Notes: generated from the sequence alone by a model not told the origin. Counted from the first letter of the stretch, positions 27,421 to 36,529 are shown. The stretch: DNA of 64,000 bases from Bacteroidota bacterium (GCA_018268135.1 JAFDXD010000135.1:1-64000); one strand, 5' to 3'. Numbers and translations: made by a program.

Positions 27421-28152
27421 ATGAAGTTAGATGTTTTGGCTTTTGGGGTGCATCCTGATGATGTGGAATTGAGTTGTGCAGGGGCGCTGCTGGTAGAAAA
27501 ACTACAGGGCAAAAAAACCGGAATTATCGACCTCACACAAGGCGAATTAGGCACAAGGGGCTCAGCAGAAATAAGGCTTAAAGAAGCAACAGCAGCAGCA
27601 GCCATTTTAAAAGTAGATATCAGGGAAAACCTTGGGCTTGCTGACGGTTTTTTTAAAAATGAAAAAGAAGATCAGCTAAAAGTAATAACAGCCATCAGAA
27701 AATATCGGCCGGAGATAATATTTTGCAATGCTCCCGAAGACAGGCATCCCGATCATGGCAGAAGCTCGAGACTGGTAGCAGATGCGGCATTTTTGGCAGG
27801 ATTAGTAAAAATAGAAACATTAAGCGACGAAAAGGTACAACTACCTTGGAAAACTAAATATGTATTTCAATACATACAAGATAGGTTTATACAACCAAAT
27901 TTTGTAATAGATATCAGCAATGTATTTGAGGATAAGCTGGAATCCATAAAAGCTTATGGCACACAGTTTCACAATCCGGAAGATACAAGTGGGCCGCAAA
28001 CATATATTTCCACACCCGATTTTTTAGACAGCGTAATTTATCGCTCTAAAATGTTTGGAAAAATGATAGGTGTAAAATATGCAGAAGGCTTTATTTCAGA
28101 AAAAATGATTGGCATCAAATCAACAGATGCCTTTATTCAAAATATTACGTAA
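27421..28152 (+). CDS. bshB1: Bacillithiol biosynthesis deacetylase BshB1
   Basis: Removes the acetyl group from GlcNAc-malate in bacillithiol synthesis. LmbE-like fold: zinc motif VHPDDVE at residues 10-16, DLTQGELGTRG, and EDRHPDHGRSS further on. I place the start at the ATG at 27421, giving 243 residues; the frame is open to a TTG at 27388, but the extra 11 residues are not conserved and MKLDVLAFGVHPDD is the standard N-terminus. bshA and bshC are not in the window. A weak -7 candidate (TACCTTGC) lies near 27391. The desaturase gene follows after 11 bases. Confidence 0.93.
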   Translation: MKLDVLAFGVHPDDVELSCAGALLVEKLQGKKTGIIDLTQGELGTRGSAEIRLKEATAAAAILKVDIRENLGLADGFFKNEKEDQLKVITAIRKYRPEIIFCNAPEDRHPDHGRSSRLVADAAFLAGLVKIETLSDEKVQLPWKTKYVFQYIQDRFIQPNFVIDISNVFEDKLESIKAYGTQFHNPEDTSGPQTYISTPDFLDSVIYRSKMFGKMIGVKYAEGFISEKMIGIKSTDAFIQNIT

Positions 28153-28163
28153 AAAAAATTAAA

Positions 28164-29246
28164 ATGGGTACATCATCAGTAACTCCAAAGTTTAGAAACA
28201 TTCATGGTTCTAATTTTCACCAGGAGCTCAAAAAAAGAGTAAACAATTATTTTATTGAAAACAATAAAGCCAGTACCGGCAATTTTTCACTCTATTTTAA
28301 AGCAGGCCTGCTATGGGCGCTTTACATTGCATTGTATGTGCATGTAGTATTTTTTACACCCGGCATTTGGGTAGGCATTGCAGAATGTGTAATGATGGGC
28401 GGCCTTACTGCTGCCATTGGTTTCAATGTAATGCATGATGGAGGCCACGGTAGTTTTAGCAACAGCAAATTTTGGAATTATATAGCCGCATTTTCTGTAA
28501 ATGGCCTTGGCGCAAGCGCCCTTATGTGGAACAATAAACACAATATTGTACACCACACTTATACCAATATTGATGGCGTAGATGATGATATTGAAATAAA
28601 ACCAATGCTACGCATGTGCCCCACACAAAAAAAATATTTAATACACCGCTACCAACATATTTATGTGTGGCTACTTTATACCATGCTGCTCATCATTTGG
28701 GTATTTGCTACAGATTATACAAAATATTTTAAAAAGAAAGTAGGCATTGTAACAATCAAAAAATTAAGCATCTTCAATCATATAGCATTTTGGATAGCTA
28801 AAGTAGGGTACTATTTTATGATGATTGTATTACCAATTTACATGGTAGGTTTTACAAGTTGGCTGGTAGGCTTTCTTATCATTACCATGTTTGCAGGTTT
28901 TGTATTGAGCGTAGTATTTCAGTTGGCGCATACGGTAGAAGATACAGCCTTTCCAATAGCAATGGCCAACACCAACAATATTGAAAATGAATGGGCCATA
29001 CATCAAATAGAAACCACAGCAAATTTTGCCACCAAAAATAAACTCATCTCATGGCTCGTAGGCGGTCTTAATTTTCAAATAGAGCATCATCTCTTTCCAA
29101 AAATTTCGCATGTGCACTACCCTGCCATCAGCAAAATTATCAAATCTACCTGTGCAGAATTTAATGTAAAATACATTGAGTTTAAAAAAATGCGTCATGC
29201 TGTTCTATCTCATGCCATGCACTTAAAACGGATGGGCGTAGCATAA
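28164..29246 (+). CDS. Membrane fatty acid desaturase, front-end type
   Basis: The 360-residue protein has four or more membrane helices and three histidine boxes: HDGGH at 91-95, HNIVHH at 126-131, and QIEHH at 305-309. Gln in place of the first His of box 3 is the mark of the front-end (delta-5/6) desaturases and of bacterial linoleoyl-CoA desaturase-like proteins. It has no fused cytochrome b5 domain. Substrate and regioselectivity cannot be read from the sequence. Immediately downstream of bshB1 and probably co-transcribed, with a hairpin about 100 bases after the stop. Confidence 0.88.
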   Translation: MGTSSVTPKFRNIHGSNFHQELKKRVNNYFIENNKASTGNFSLYFKAGLLWALYIALYVHVVFFTPGIWVGIAECVMMGGLTAAIGFNVMHDGGHGSFSNSKFWNYIAAFSVNGLGASALMWNNKHNIVHHTYTNIDGVDDDIEIKPMLRMCPTQKKYLIHRYQHIYVWLLYTMLLIIWVFATDYTKYFKKKVGIVTIKKLSIFNHIAFWIAKVGYYFMMIVLPIYMVGFTSWLVGFLIITMFAGFVLSVVFQLAHTVEDTAFPIAMANTNNIENEWAIHQIETTANFATKNKLISWLVGGLNFQIEHHLFPKISHVHYPAISKIIKSTCAEFNVKYIEFKKMRHAVLSHAMHLKRMGVA

Positions 29247-29342
29247 TATTTTTTTATAGAGGGGTAGAAGCGCCGGCAAAAGTTTTTCAATAAAGCTGCA
29301 AGCCTGCTTTACGCCTTTACTCCGGCACAAAGCCTGCACACA

Positions 29343-29376
29343 AGCCCTCACCGGGGTACCGGCTCCAATCAGGGCT
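29343..29376 (+). terminator. Probable terminator after the desaturase gene
   Basis: AGCCCT (29343-29348) pairs with AGGGCT (29371-29376), and an inner CCGG/CCGG pair forms around GGTA. ATTTAT follows. The stem is GC-rich against an AT-rich background, but the T-run is short. Confidence 0.45.
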
Positions 29377-29483
29377 ATTTATCTCGTCAGCATATTTTCA
29401 TGGCAACATTTAACATACCCCTATTTATTAAATACTTCACACTGCAATAAATAAGTAGCATAAAAAACCAAATGCTAACAGCC

Positions 29484-29514
29484 TTTAGCAACCCAATAAA
29501 ATAGCCTAAATTTG
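29484..29514 (+). promoter_or_regulatory. Promoter of glnS
   Basis: TTTA at 29484-29487, a 19-base spacer and TAAATTTG at 29507-29514. Transcription should start near 29520, leaving a leader of about 12 nt that contains a two-codon ORF (ATG TTA TGA at 29527-29535) overlapping the glnS start codon. Confidence 0.6.
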
Positions 29515-29531
29515 CAGGCACAAAAAATGTT

Positions 29532-31187
29532 ATGAGCGAAGAAAAAAGCCTCAATTTTATTGAAGAAATTATTGAAGAAGGAATAGCCTCAGGAAAATAT
29601 AAAACCATCGTTACCCGTTTTCCGCCGGAGCCTAATGGATACCTGCACATGGGGCATGCTACCAGCATCTGCCTCAACTTTGGCCTTACAAAAAAATACC
29701 CGGGCTATACCAACCTGCGCTTTGACGATACCAACCCCATTACAGAAGATACAGAGTATGTAGAAAGTATAAAGGAAGATATAAAATGGCTGGGCTTTGA
29801 GTGGAAAAACGAACTGTACGCCTCCGACTATTTTGATGAATTATATAACTATGCCGTACAACTTATTAATAAAGGCCTTGCTTATGTAGATGATTTAACC
29901 TCAGAAGAAATTGCAACATATAAAGGCACCCCTACCCAGCCCGGTAAAGACAGCCCTTACCGCAATCGCACAGTAGCCGAAAACCTTTCCCTGTTTGAAA
30001 AAATGAAAGCCGGCGAGTTTGAAGATGGCAGTAAAACGCTAAGAGCAAAAATTGATATGGCGCATACCAACATGCTCATGCGAGACCCTCTGATATACCG
30101 CATCAAACATGCCCATCATCACCGCACTGGCAATAAGTGGTGCATATATCCCATGTACGATTTTGCCCACGGCCAAAGTGATTCTATCGAACATATCACC
30201 CACTCTATTTGTACTTTAGAATTTATACCTCACAGGGAGCTATACGATTGGTTTATAGAAAAATTAGAAATTTACCCATCGCATCAATACGAGTTTGCCC
30301 GCCGCAACCTTAGCTATACGGTAATGAGTAAACGAAAACTGCTGCAACTGGTAAATGAAAAACATGTAAATGGCTGGGACGACCCTCGTATGCCCACCAT
30401 AAGTGGCATGAGACGAAGGGGCTTTACCGCCAGTAGCATCCGCAAATTTTGCGATACCATCGGCATTGCAAAAAGAGACAATGTTACCGATTTTAGCTTA
30501 CTGGAATTTTGCCTGCGTGAAGATCTCAATAATACCGCCTTGCGTGCCATGGCAGTTTTAGACCCTATAAAATTAGTCATTACCAATTACCCTGAAAATG
30601 CTACTGAAGAGCTTTTGAGCGAAAATGGCCCGGATGAAATGCAGGGCAAAAGAACAGTGCCTTTTAGCAAAGAACTTTGGATAGAAAGAGAAGATTTTTT
30701 GGAAGTACCCATAAAAAAATGGTTTAGATTAGCACCCGGTGCAAGCGTAAGGCTCAAAAGCGCTTACATTGTTACCTGCACCGGTTTTGATAAAGATGCA
30801 CATGGAAATATCACAACAATATATTGTACTTATCACCCCGATAGTAAAAGCGGTGGCGACCATAGTGGCCTCACAGTAAAAGGCACTATTCATTGGGTAT
30901 CGGTAGCACATGCAGCCACTGCAGAAGTGCGCTTATACGACAGGCTTTTTAAAGTAGAAAACCCTTCAAATGAAGAAGGCGATTTTAAAGATTATATAAA
31001 CCCCGGCTCTTTACAAATCATTAAAGCCTACATTGAGCCATCGCTCCTGTCTGCGTCTATTGATAAGCGTTATCAATTTTTACGCAAAGGTTATTTTTGT
31101 GTTGATAAAGAATCTACAGCCGATAAACTGGTATTTAACCGAACTGTTACCTTGAAGGATACCTGGGGAGGCAATGCAAAAAAATAA
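29532..31187 (+). CDS. glnS: Glutaminyl-tRNA synthetase
   Basis: Charges tRNA-Gln. The 551 residues form a class I synthetase: the HIGH motif appears in [16 protein letters not shown] near residue 30, DDTNP shortly after, the KMSKS motif as [11 protein letters not shown] near 260, and a C-terminal beta-barrel anticodon domain. The GlnRS-specific pattern [13 protein letters not shown] and the length separate it from GluRS. A bacterium with GlnRS does not need the amidotransferase route for Gln-tRNA. The next gene is convergent, with a single base between the stop codons. Confidence 0.96.
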   Translation: MSEEKSLNFIEEIIEEGIASGKYKTIVTRFPPEPNGYLHMGHATSICLNFGLTKKYPGYTNLRFDDTNPITEDTEYVESIKEDIKWLGFEWKNELYASDYFDELYNYAVQLINKGLAYVDDLTSEEIATYKGTPTQPGKDSPYRNRTVAENLSLFEKMKAGEFEDGSKTLRAKIDMAHTNMLMRDPLIYRIKHAHHHRTGNKWCIYPMYDFAHGQSDSIEHITHSICTLEFIPHRELYDWFIEKLEIYPSHQYEFARRNLSYTVMSKRKLLQLVNEKHVNGWDDPRMPTISGMRRRGFTASSIRKFCDTIGIAKRDNVTDFSLLEFCLREDLNNTALRAMAVLDPIKLVITNYPENATEELLSENGPDEMQGKRTVPFSKELWIEREDFLEVPIKKWFRLAPGASVRLKSAYIVTCTGFDKDAHGNITTIYCTYHPDSKSGGDHSGLTVKGTIHWVSVAHAATAEVRLYDRLFKVENPSNEEGDFKDYINPGSLQIIKAYIEPSLLSASIDKRYQFLRKGYFCVDKESTADKLVFNRTVTLKDTWGGNAKK

Positions 31188-31188
31188 A

Positions 31189-31602
31189 TTATTCCTGTTC
31201 CTGTTTTTTATCCAGGTTCGGAAAAATTGATGCGGCTAATATTACAAAGGGTAATATGGCCACTAAGTGTATAGCCGGGTATTTTATTAATTCGTTTTCA
31301 AATAATGCGCTGGTAAATATGATGTAAGTACGAATACCATAAGCGGCCAATACTGCCGCAACAAAAAGATTGACTCTCTTTGCCCATATTTTTTTACTAA
31401 GCATACCAAGCAGTAATAAAAAGCTAAGAAAACTAATAGCGTACCCAGACTTGCCATAATAATTTCCCGTAGGAAATGGGGTTACATTAAAGCCATTAAA
31501 AGTTAAATTAACATTGTTATAATGCACCCAGGGCATAAAACAAGCTGCCAATAATAGCAAACAAGCTGCAATGCCTGCATAATGTAATATTTTGCTCAAC
31601 AT
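31189..31602 (-). CDS. Small four-helix membrane protein of unknown function
   Basis: The 137 residues contain four hydrophobic segments at about 7-24, 50-66, 78-96 and 106-126 and a charged tail (NLDKKQEQE). I recognise no family. The gene starts just after the terminator that follows tRNA-Cys and ends one base from the glnS stop. Long run of hydrophobic residues and good start make it a probable real gene. Confidence 0.6.
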   Translation of the reverse strand: MLSKILHYAGIAACLLLLAACFMPWVHYNNVNLTFNGFNVTPFPTGNYYGKSGYAISFLSFLLLLGMLSKKIWAKRVNLFVAAVLAAYGIRTYIIFTSALFENELIKYPAIHLVAILPFVILAASIFPNLDKKQEQE

Positions 31603-31620
31603 AAATACTATAATAAAAAA

Positions 31621-31642
31621 GCCCCGAAATCAACTGCGGGGC
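31621..31642 (-). terminator. Terminator of the tRNA-Cys transcript
   Basis: GCCCCG (31621-31626) and CGGGGC (31637-31642) form a GC-only stem. On the minus strand a T6 run follows (31620-31615). A T-run also flanks it on the plus strand, so it may act both ways. Confidence 0.8.
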
Positions 31643-31654
31643 AAGTTTTTTTAG

Positions 31655-31725
31655 AGGTCCCGACCAGATTCGAACTGGTGTAGAAGCTTTTGCAGAGCTT
31701 TGCCTAGCCACTCGGCCACAGGACC
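31655..31725 (-). tRNA. tRNA-Cys (GCA)
   Basis: Read on the minus strand from 31725: acceptor GGTCCTG pairs with CGGGACC, with U73 as discriminator, the base used by CysRS. D arm with GGCCGAGTGGC, anticodon stem AAGCT/AGCTT around the loop CTGCAAA (anticodon GCA), T arm with AGTTCGAATCT. Length 71 nt; CCA is not encoded. Confidence 0.95.
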
Positions 31726-31736
31726 ATTTATCATTA

Positions 31737-31767
31737 AAAAATCAACCTCTAATAAAGGTTGATTTTT
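31737..31767. repeat. 12-bp hairpin in the tRNA-Cys leader
   Basis: AAAAATCAACCT (31737-31748) and AGGTTGATTTTT (31756-31767) with a 7-base loop. It looks like an intrinsic terminator in both directions, yet on the minus strand it lies between the predicted promoter and the tRNA. It may instead protect the divergent phosphorylase gene, or mark pre-tRNA processing. Confidence 0.6.
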
Positions 31768-31774
31768 AGTGTTG

Positions 31775-31807
31775 CAAAAATAGGGTATTTTTAACCATAA
31801 TTTCAAA
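31775..31807 (-). promoter_or_regulatory. Promoter of tRNA-Cys
   Basis: On the minus strand TTTG (31807-31804), a 21-base spacer and TATTTTTG (31782-31775). The transcription start would be near 31768, at the outer edge of the hairpin. Confidence 0.5.
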
Positions 31808-31856
31808 AAAATCAGTTGCCGGTTTTTTCTTTATTTAAAATTTAAAAAAGTAAAAA

Positions 31857-32735
31857 ATGAATAGTATAGAACCTTCTGAATTAATTATCAACAATCGTGG
31901 AGCCATTTATCATATCAACTGCAGGCCCGAAGAAATTGCAGATACCATCATCACCGTAGGCGACCCCGATCGTGTAAAAGAAGTGAGCAAACATTTTGAT
32001 CAAATTGAATATAAAAACAATCACAGAGAATTTATTACACATACCGGATATATTGGTAAAAAAAGAATATCGGTAACCAGCACCGGCATTGGGCCAGACA
32101 ATATTGATATTGTATTAAATGAACTGGATGCTTTGGTAAATATTGATTTTGCTACAAGAACCATCAAAGAAAAACTTCAATCTTTAACCATCATAAGGGT
32201 GGGCACTACCGGTTCTTTACAAAAAGAAATACCGGTAGATAGTTTTGTAGCAAGCACCCATGGCCTCGGGCTCGACAACCTTTTAAATTTTTACCAGCAC
32301 AGCAACAATGATGAAGAAAAGCAAATATTACAGGCATTTGACACACATACCCAATTGCATCAGGGCATTTCATCGCCATACATAACCGGTGCAAGTGTAT
32401 CAGTTTTAAAAAATTTTGTAGAAGGTTTTCATCATGGCATTACAGTTACCTGCCCGGGTTTTTATGGTCCGCAGGGGCGTGTATTGCGTATGGGGCTTAC
32501 ACATCCTCATTTAATAGACAGGCTTACTACCTTCAATTTTGGCAATCACCGTATTAGTAATTTTGAAATGGAAACCTCAGCAATTTATGGCATGGGAAAA
32601 ATTTTAGGCCACCATTGCTTATCCTTAAGTACCATTGTAGCAAACCGTATTTCAAAAGAATTTAGCAAAGACGGCACAGCTGCTGTAGAAAAATTAATTA
32701 TTAAAACTTTAGAAACCATTTCTAAAAATTTATAA
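31857..32735 (+). CDS. Nucleoside phosphorylase, uridine phosphorylase-like
   Basis: Phosphorolysis of a nucleoside for salvage. The 292 residues belong to the NP-I family: VGDPDRV near 38 binds phosphate, IIRVGTTGSLQ near 117 forms the central glycine-rich loop, and ISNFEMETSAIYGM near 235 is the ribose-binding Met-Glu motif. The last motif and size favour uridine phosphorylase over purine nucleoside phosphorylase, but base specificity cannot be settled by eye. Its stop codon overlaps the dapF start (TAATG), so the two are translated from one message. Confidence 0.82.
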   Translation: MNSIEPSELIINNRGAIYHINCRPEEIADTIITVGDPDRVKEVSKHFDQIEYKNNHREFITHTGYIGKKRISVTSTGIGPDNIDIVLNELDALVNIDFATRTIKEKLQSLTIIRVGTTGSLQKEIPVDSFVASTHGLGLDNLLNFYQHSNNDEEKQILQAFDTHTQLHQGISSPYITGASVSVLKNFVEGFHHGITVTCPGFYGPQGRVLRMGLTHPHLIDRLTTFNFGNHRISNFEMETSAIYGMGKILGHHCLSLSTIVANRISKEFSKDGTAAVEKLIIKTLETISKNL

Positions 32736-33517
32736 TGACACATATATTTTATAAATACCAGGGCACCGGAAACGATTTTATCATTTTTGACAACAGAGAT
32801 GGCGCCCTCAATAATATCAGCAACAGGCAGGTAAAGCATCTTTGCGACAGAAGGTTTGGCATTGGCGCCGATGGCCTAATGCTCCTCAGTAAAAAAGAAG
32901 GCTACCATTTTGAAATGATTTATTATAATGCAGATGGCAATACCAGCTCAATGTGTGGCAACGGCGGCAGGTGTCTGGTAAAATTTGCATCTACAATGGG
33001 AATACATGCCCCCACTTATAAATTTATTGCATCAGATGGGCCTCACGAAGCCGAAATTGAAAATGATGGCACTGTGCGTTTGAAAATGAAAGATGTAAAT
33101 AATGTAGAAGAACATTTGACCTATTCGGTGCTCAATACAGGCTCGCCGCATTATATAAAATTTGTTACCGACATTCATCGAATAGATGTAGTAAATAGCG
33201 GCAGAGAAATACGCAATAGCAAAGCTTTTGCCGAAAAAGGTATCAATGTAAATTTTTTGGAGCCCACCGGCGAAGATTCTATTTATGTACGTACTTACGA
33301 ACGGGGTGTGGAAGATGAAACGTATAGTTGTGGCACCGGAGTTACAGCAGCTGCTTTGGTAAGCGCCCATAATCACAGGGGGTTTAATCATATAGAAGTG
33401 CAAACTAACGGTGGCAACCTGAGTGTAGAATTTACCAAAAAAGATGATACGCATTTTGAAAACATCTGGCTTTGCGGGCCTGCCGTTCTTACATTTAAAG
33501 GCGAAGTAGAAATTTAA
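32735..33517 (+). CDS. dapF: Diaminopimelate epimerase
   Basis: Interconverts LL- and meso-diaminopimelate for lysine and peptidoglycan synthesis. The 260 residues show the two halves of the fold, each with its catalytic cysteine: GNDFIIFDN then MCGNGGRC in the first, YSCGTGVTAAA in the second. Normal length, intact. Translationally coupled to the phosphorylase gene and followed after 5 bases by the Nudix gene. Confidence 0.95.
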   Translation: MTHIFYKYQGTGNDFIIFDNRDGALNNISNRQVKHLCDRRFGIGADGLMLLSKKEGYHFEMIYYNADGNTSSMCGNGGRCLVKFASTMGIHAPTYKFIASDGPHEAEIENDGTVRLKMKDVNNVEEHLTYSVLNTGSPHYIKFVTDIHRIDVVNSGREIRNSKAFAEKGINVNFLEPTGEDSIYVRTYERGVEDETYSCGTGVTAAALVSAHNHRGFNHIEVQTNGGNLSVEFTKKDDTHFENIWLCGPAVLTFKGEVEI

Positions 33518-33522
33518 ATAAT

Positions 33523-33984
33523 ATGTTTAACATTAGAGTGTATGGTATTTTAATAAACTCCAAAAATCAGGTATTGGTAAGTGATGAATTGATACGAGGG
33601 CAATACATTACAAAATTTTGTGGGGGCGGTTTAGAATTTGGCGAAGGCACTATTGATTGCCTCAAAAGAGAATTTATGGAAGAGATGAATTTGAAAATTG
33701 ATGTAACCGCACATTTATACAGCACAGATTTTTTTCAGCAAAGCGCTTTTAATCCTGAGCATCAAATTATTTCTATTTATTATTATGTAAAAGCTTTGGA
33801 GGATATTACTGCTGCTATCAAAACAAAACCATTTGATTTTGATGATGAGCAAATGCGCCTGTACCAGCAAACCGGCGAAACGGAAACTTTTAGATTTATT
33901 GACTGGGACGATTTTAATGAAGCATCTGTTACACTTCCGATAGATAAAGTAGTAGCAGGATTATTAAAGAAAAAAGAAAACTAA
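33523..33984 (+). CDS. Nudix hydrolase
   Basis: The 153-residue protein contains the full Nudix box, GGLEFGEGTIDCLKREFMEE, at about residues 32-51, with the REFMEE core that binds magnesium. The substrate, some nucleoside diphosphate linked to X, is unknown. Genes on both sides are spaced by 5 and 8 bases, so it belongs to the phosphorylase-dapF transcript. No signal peptide. Confidence 0.88.
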   Translation: MFNIRVYGILINSKNQVLVSDELIRGQYITKFCGGGLEFGEGTIDCLKREFMEEMNLKIDVTAHLYSTDFFQQSAFNPEHQIISIYYYVKALEDITAAIKTKPFDFDDEQMRLYQQTGETETFRFIDWDDFNEASVTLPIDKVVAGLLKKKEN

Positions 33985-33992
33985 AAAAACAG

Positions 33993-34583
33993 ATGAACAA
34001 TTTTTTACAGCGTGAGATTGTTTTAGAAAATGATATAGCCCGGTTAGAGCCGCTCAATGAAAATCATTTTGAACCACTGTGGGAGCAAGCTAAGCATGAA
34101 GAACTGTGGACCCTCTCTACTTTTAGCGTAAAGCAAAAAGACGATTTTAGAAAGTATTTTGATATTGCCCTTACTGATAAATTACATAAGCGAAGTTGCC
34201 CTTATGCAATATTCGACAAACGTGTAAGTAAATATGCCGGCAGCACAAGGTTAGGCAATATTGTGCCGGAACATAAAAGGCTCGAAATTGGCTGGACCTG
34301 GTACGGCCCGTCTTTTCAACGAACAGGGTTGAATAGAAATTGCAAATTTTTATTACTAAGATGGGGCTTTGAAACCCTTGAATTGAACAGGATAGAATTA
34401 AAAACAAGCCTGCTAAATATGCGCTCTCAAAAGGCTATGGAACAAATTGGCGCTGTAAAAGAAGGTATTTTTAGAAATCACATGATTAATCCTGATGGCA
34501 GCTTAAGAGATTCGATTTATTATAGTTTTATCATTCAAGACTGGCCTGCAATAAAAGACAGTATTTTTAAAAATTATTTTTGA
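33993..34583 (+). CDS. GNAT-family N-acetyltransferase, RimJ/RimL-like
   Basis: The 196 residues fit the Acetyltransf_3 group: LENDIARLEPL at the N-terminus, EIGWTWYGPSFQRTGLNRNCK as the acetyl-CoA loop, then FETLELNRIELKTSLLNMRSQKAMEQIGAVKEGIFRNH, which is the typical end of the RimL type (quoted here only as a region, residues about 128-165). Likely substrate is a small molecule or protein N-terminus; it cannot be named. Last gene of the short operon that starts with the phosphorylase. Confidence 0.82.
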   Translation: MNNFLQREIVLENDIARLEPLNENHFEPLWEQAKHEELWTLSTFSVKQKDDFRKYFDIALTDKLHKRSCPYAIFDKRVSKYAGSTRLGNIVPEHKRLEIGWTWYGPSFQRTGLNRNCKFLLLRWGFETLELNRIELKTSLLNMRSQKAMEQIGAVKEGIFRNHMINPDGSLRDSIYYSFIIQDWPAIKDSIFKNYF

Positions 34584-34950
34584 TTAGGATTATGTAGAAT
34601 GAGAGAAAAAAGAATTTGAGAGGCTTAGGTCTTCGGCCTCATAAAAAAAGCGTTAAGAAAATTTGAATGGCAGCCGTTAAGAAATAAAATTAATGCTGAA
34701 AAAGCTGAATGTTGCAGGTAGTTGGTAAGTCGCACTATAGCTGGGACATGGTCTATGGTCTGAACTAATTTTATTTTAGGCGGACATACAAATTTTTAGC
34801 TTTTTTTATGCAGCCTTGATTTTTTTGTTACTTTTTGTATCAAGACAAAAAGTAAATAAAGAATAACCTAAAAGGAATAATGGTTTGAAATAAAAATACC
34901 AAATCCTGTAAATGATTGATAAAATCATTAATTAAATAAAGCTAAAAAAT
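34584..34950. other. 367-base intergenic region holding repeat copy 2
   Basis: Between the convergent acetyltransferase and RNase P RNA genes. It holds a small GAGGC/GCCTC hairpin near 34620-34642 followed by A7, a short tandem duplication ATGGTCT near 34749, and the dispersed repeat at 34801-34909. No ORF is supported. Confidence 0.7.
34801..34909 (+). repeat. Dispersed 3'-end repeat, copy 2
   Basis: Same element as 467-574 and in the same orientation as the gene upstream of it. The first 60 bases, including the TTACTTTTTGT/ACAAAAAGTAA hairpin, are identical to copy 1, after which scattered substitutions appear. Confidence 0.8.
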
Positions 34951-35343
34951 CTATCAGCCATAAGCCGGATTCTGTTCCCGGCAAGCCGGGAGGCTATCAT
35001 TTATCTGGCTGCAACATTACTGTTGCAATCTTGCTGCCTACCCTTCCGGTTATTTCTGAAAAAATCAAAAATAATAAACGAGCCATTTATTTCTTCTTTC
35101 GAAGACACCGGGTTTACATGGCATTACAGCACACAAGGTTTACCCACAAATATTGTTACCAATATTTGTCGTGAGCTCTTACCTCACGTTTTCACCTTTG
35201 CCCCGGCAAGCCGGGATAGTTATTTTCTGTGGCACTGTCTCTCCCCGCTTTTAAGCGGGGGCCGGCTGTTAACCGGTGTGTTGCTCTTTGCTGTCCGGAC
35301 TTTCCTTACCGCATTTAATACGGTACGATAGCCGGCTGATAGA
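34951..35343 (-). ncRNA. rnpB: RNase P RNA, bacterial type A
   Basis: Catalytic RNA that matures tRNA 5' ends. On the minus strand the 5' end carries GGAAAGTCCGGACA, the universal CR-I element, and the 3' end ACAGAATCCGGCTTATGG, its CR-V partner; GGTAAGAGCTCACG and GGGTAAACC in the middle match CR-II and CR-III. The ends TATCAGCC and GGCTGATAG pair with each other. About 393 nt, normal for the type. The predicted transcription start agrees with the 5' end. Two helices carry the same 14-nt cap, CCCGGCUUGCCGGG, at 34977-34990 and 35202-35215. Confidence 0.95.
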
Positions 35344-35347
35344 AATA

Positions 35348-35355
35348 CAAAATTA
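35348..35355 (-). promoter_or_regulatory. -7 promoter element of rnpB
   Basis: TAATTTTG on the minus strand, 5 bases upstream of the RNA 5' end, exactly where the start of a non-coding RNA should place it. This supports use of TAnnTTTG by the host sigma factor. Confidence 0.65.
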
Positions 35356-35636
35356 GTTTTAAAATACTTATTAAATAAATTCTTTATCAGGATGATAAAA
35401 GGAGAGAAAAATATCCGGAGTTTTTAAAAACAATAATATTTTATTTTTAATATTTATAAACTTAGTGAATATGAAAAATAACATAGTAATAGTAAAAAAA
35501 TGAGAGAAATTGACTGCTGTAAATCACTTTAGGAATGATATTTGCCTATTGTACAAAGTAAGTTTACAATCTTACAGTATTTAATCAGATTGTTATTTAA
35601 ACTTATCTAATATTTTTTCCTAATAAAATTTATAAA

Positions 35637-36512
35637 ATGATGAACTACAAATTTTTTCTACTTCCCATTTTTGGCTTTTCCATTGTTCTAAGCTCTTGTG
35701 TTAGCAAAAAAGCAATGAAATCAGAAAAGGTACGATATGTAACCCTGCAAACTCAATATGACAAATTACAGGCCGACCTAAAAAACTGTAATGATCTATC
35801 TGATGAAAATGCAAGAAAAAAGAATGAACTAATGGCAGAGTTAGACAATCTTAAAAAACAAAATGAATTTTTAAAAGATAACAATTCACAGGCATTAAAG
35901 CAATTAGAAAACCTCTCTGTTATTTCAAGTTCACAGGCAGAAAGTATCAAAAAATCTTTGGATAATATTGGAGCTAAAGATGCATACATACAAAATTTAC
36001 AAACTGCCATGGCAAGAAAAGATTCATTAAATATGAATTTAGTAATGAACCTAAAAGGCGCTATTGGCAACCTTGATGACAAGGACATTAATATTAAAGT
36101 GGATAAGGGGGTTGTATATATTGATATTTCAGATAAATTGTTATTTAAAAGCGGCAGCTATGACATTACTGAAAATGCAAAAACAGTACTTGGTAAAGTA
36201 GCCCAGGTTTTAAAAAATCAACCAGACATAGAATTTATGGTAGAAGGCCATACAGATAATGTGGCCTACAAAGGAAATGCATTTTTGAAAGACAATTGGG
36301 ACCTAAGTGTAAAACGTGCCACAGCAGTAGTAAGAGTGTTGCAAAATCAATACGGCCTCGACCCAAGCCACATGGCTGCAGCCGGACGCAGCGAATATAA
36401 GCCTATTGCAGATAACACTACAGCAGAAGGCAGGGCTGCTAACCGTAGAACAAGAATTGTAATTTTACCCCAGCTTGATCAGTTTTTTAAATTACTGGAA
36501 CATAAAGATTAA
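35637..36512 (+). CDS. OmpA-family outer membrane lipoprotein
   Basis: The 291-residue protein begins with a lipoprotein signal (VLSSC, Cys21), continues with a long heptad-like helical region at about 30-140 that should form a coiled coil, and ends in an OmpA peptidoglycan-binding domain: EFMVEGHTDNVAYKGN, then LSVKRATAVVRVL and AAGRSEYKPIADN...RAANRRTRI. It probably anchors the outer membrane to the cell wall. Two adjacent ATGs (35637, 35640) are possible starts. The 293 bases upstream contain only a near-match promoter (GATATTTG at 35537). Confidence 0.9.
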   Translation: MMNYKFFLLPIFGFSIVLSSCVSKKAMKSEKVRYVTLQTQYDKLQADLKNCNDLSDENARKKNELMAELDNLKKQNEFLKDNNSQALKQLENLSVISSSQAESIKKSLDNIGAKDAYIQNLQTAMARKDSLNMNLVMNLKGAIGNLDDKDINIKVDKGVVYIDISDKLLFKSGSYDITENAKTVLGKVAQVLKNQPDIEFMVEGHTDNVAYKGNAFLKDNWDLSVKRATAVVRVLQNQYGLDPSHMAAAGRSEYKPIADNTTAEGRAANRRTRIVILPQLDQFFKLLEHKD

Positions 36513-36529
36513 ATCTTTTTGAATAATAA

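Noticed and set aside
29247..29342. GC-richer stretch after the desaturase gene, considered as a remnant of a gene or a mobile element
   Set aside because: No frame with recognisable coding sequence and no terminal repeats were found.
35023..35331. 102-codon plus-strand frame
   Set aside because: It lies entirely inside the RNase P RNA gene on the other strand; its length is due to RNA conservation, not coding.
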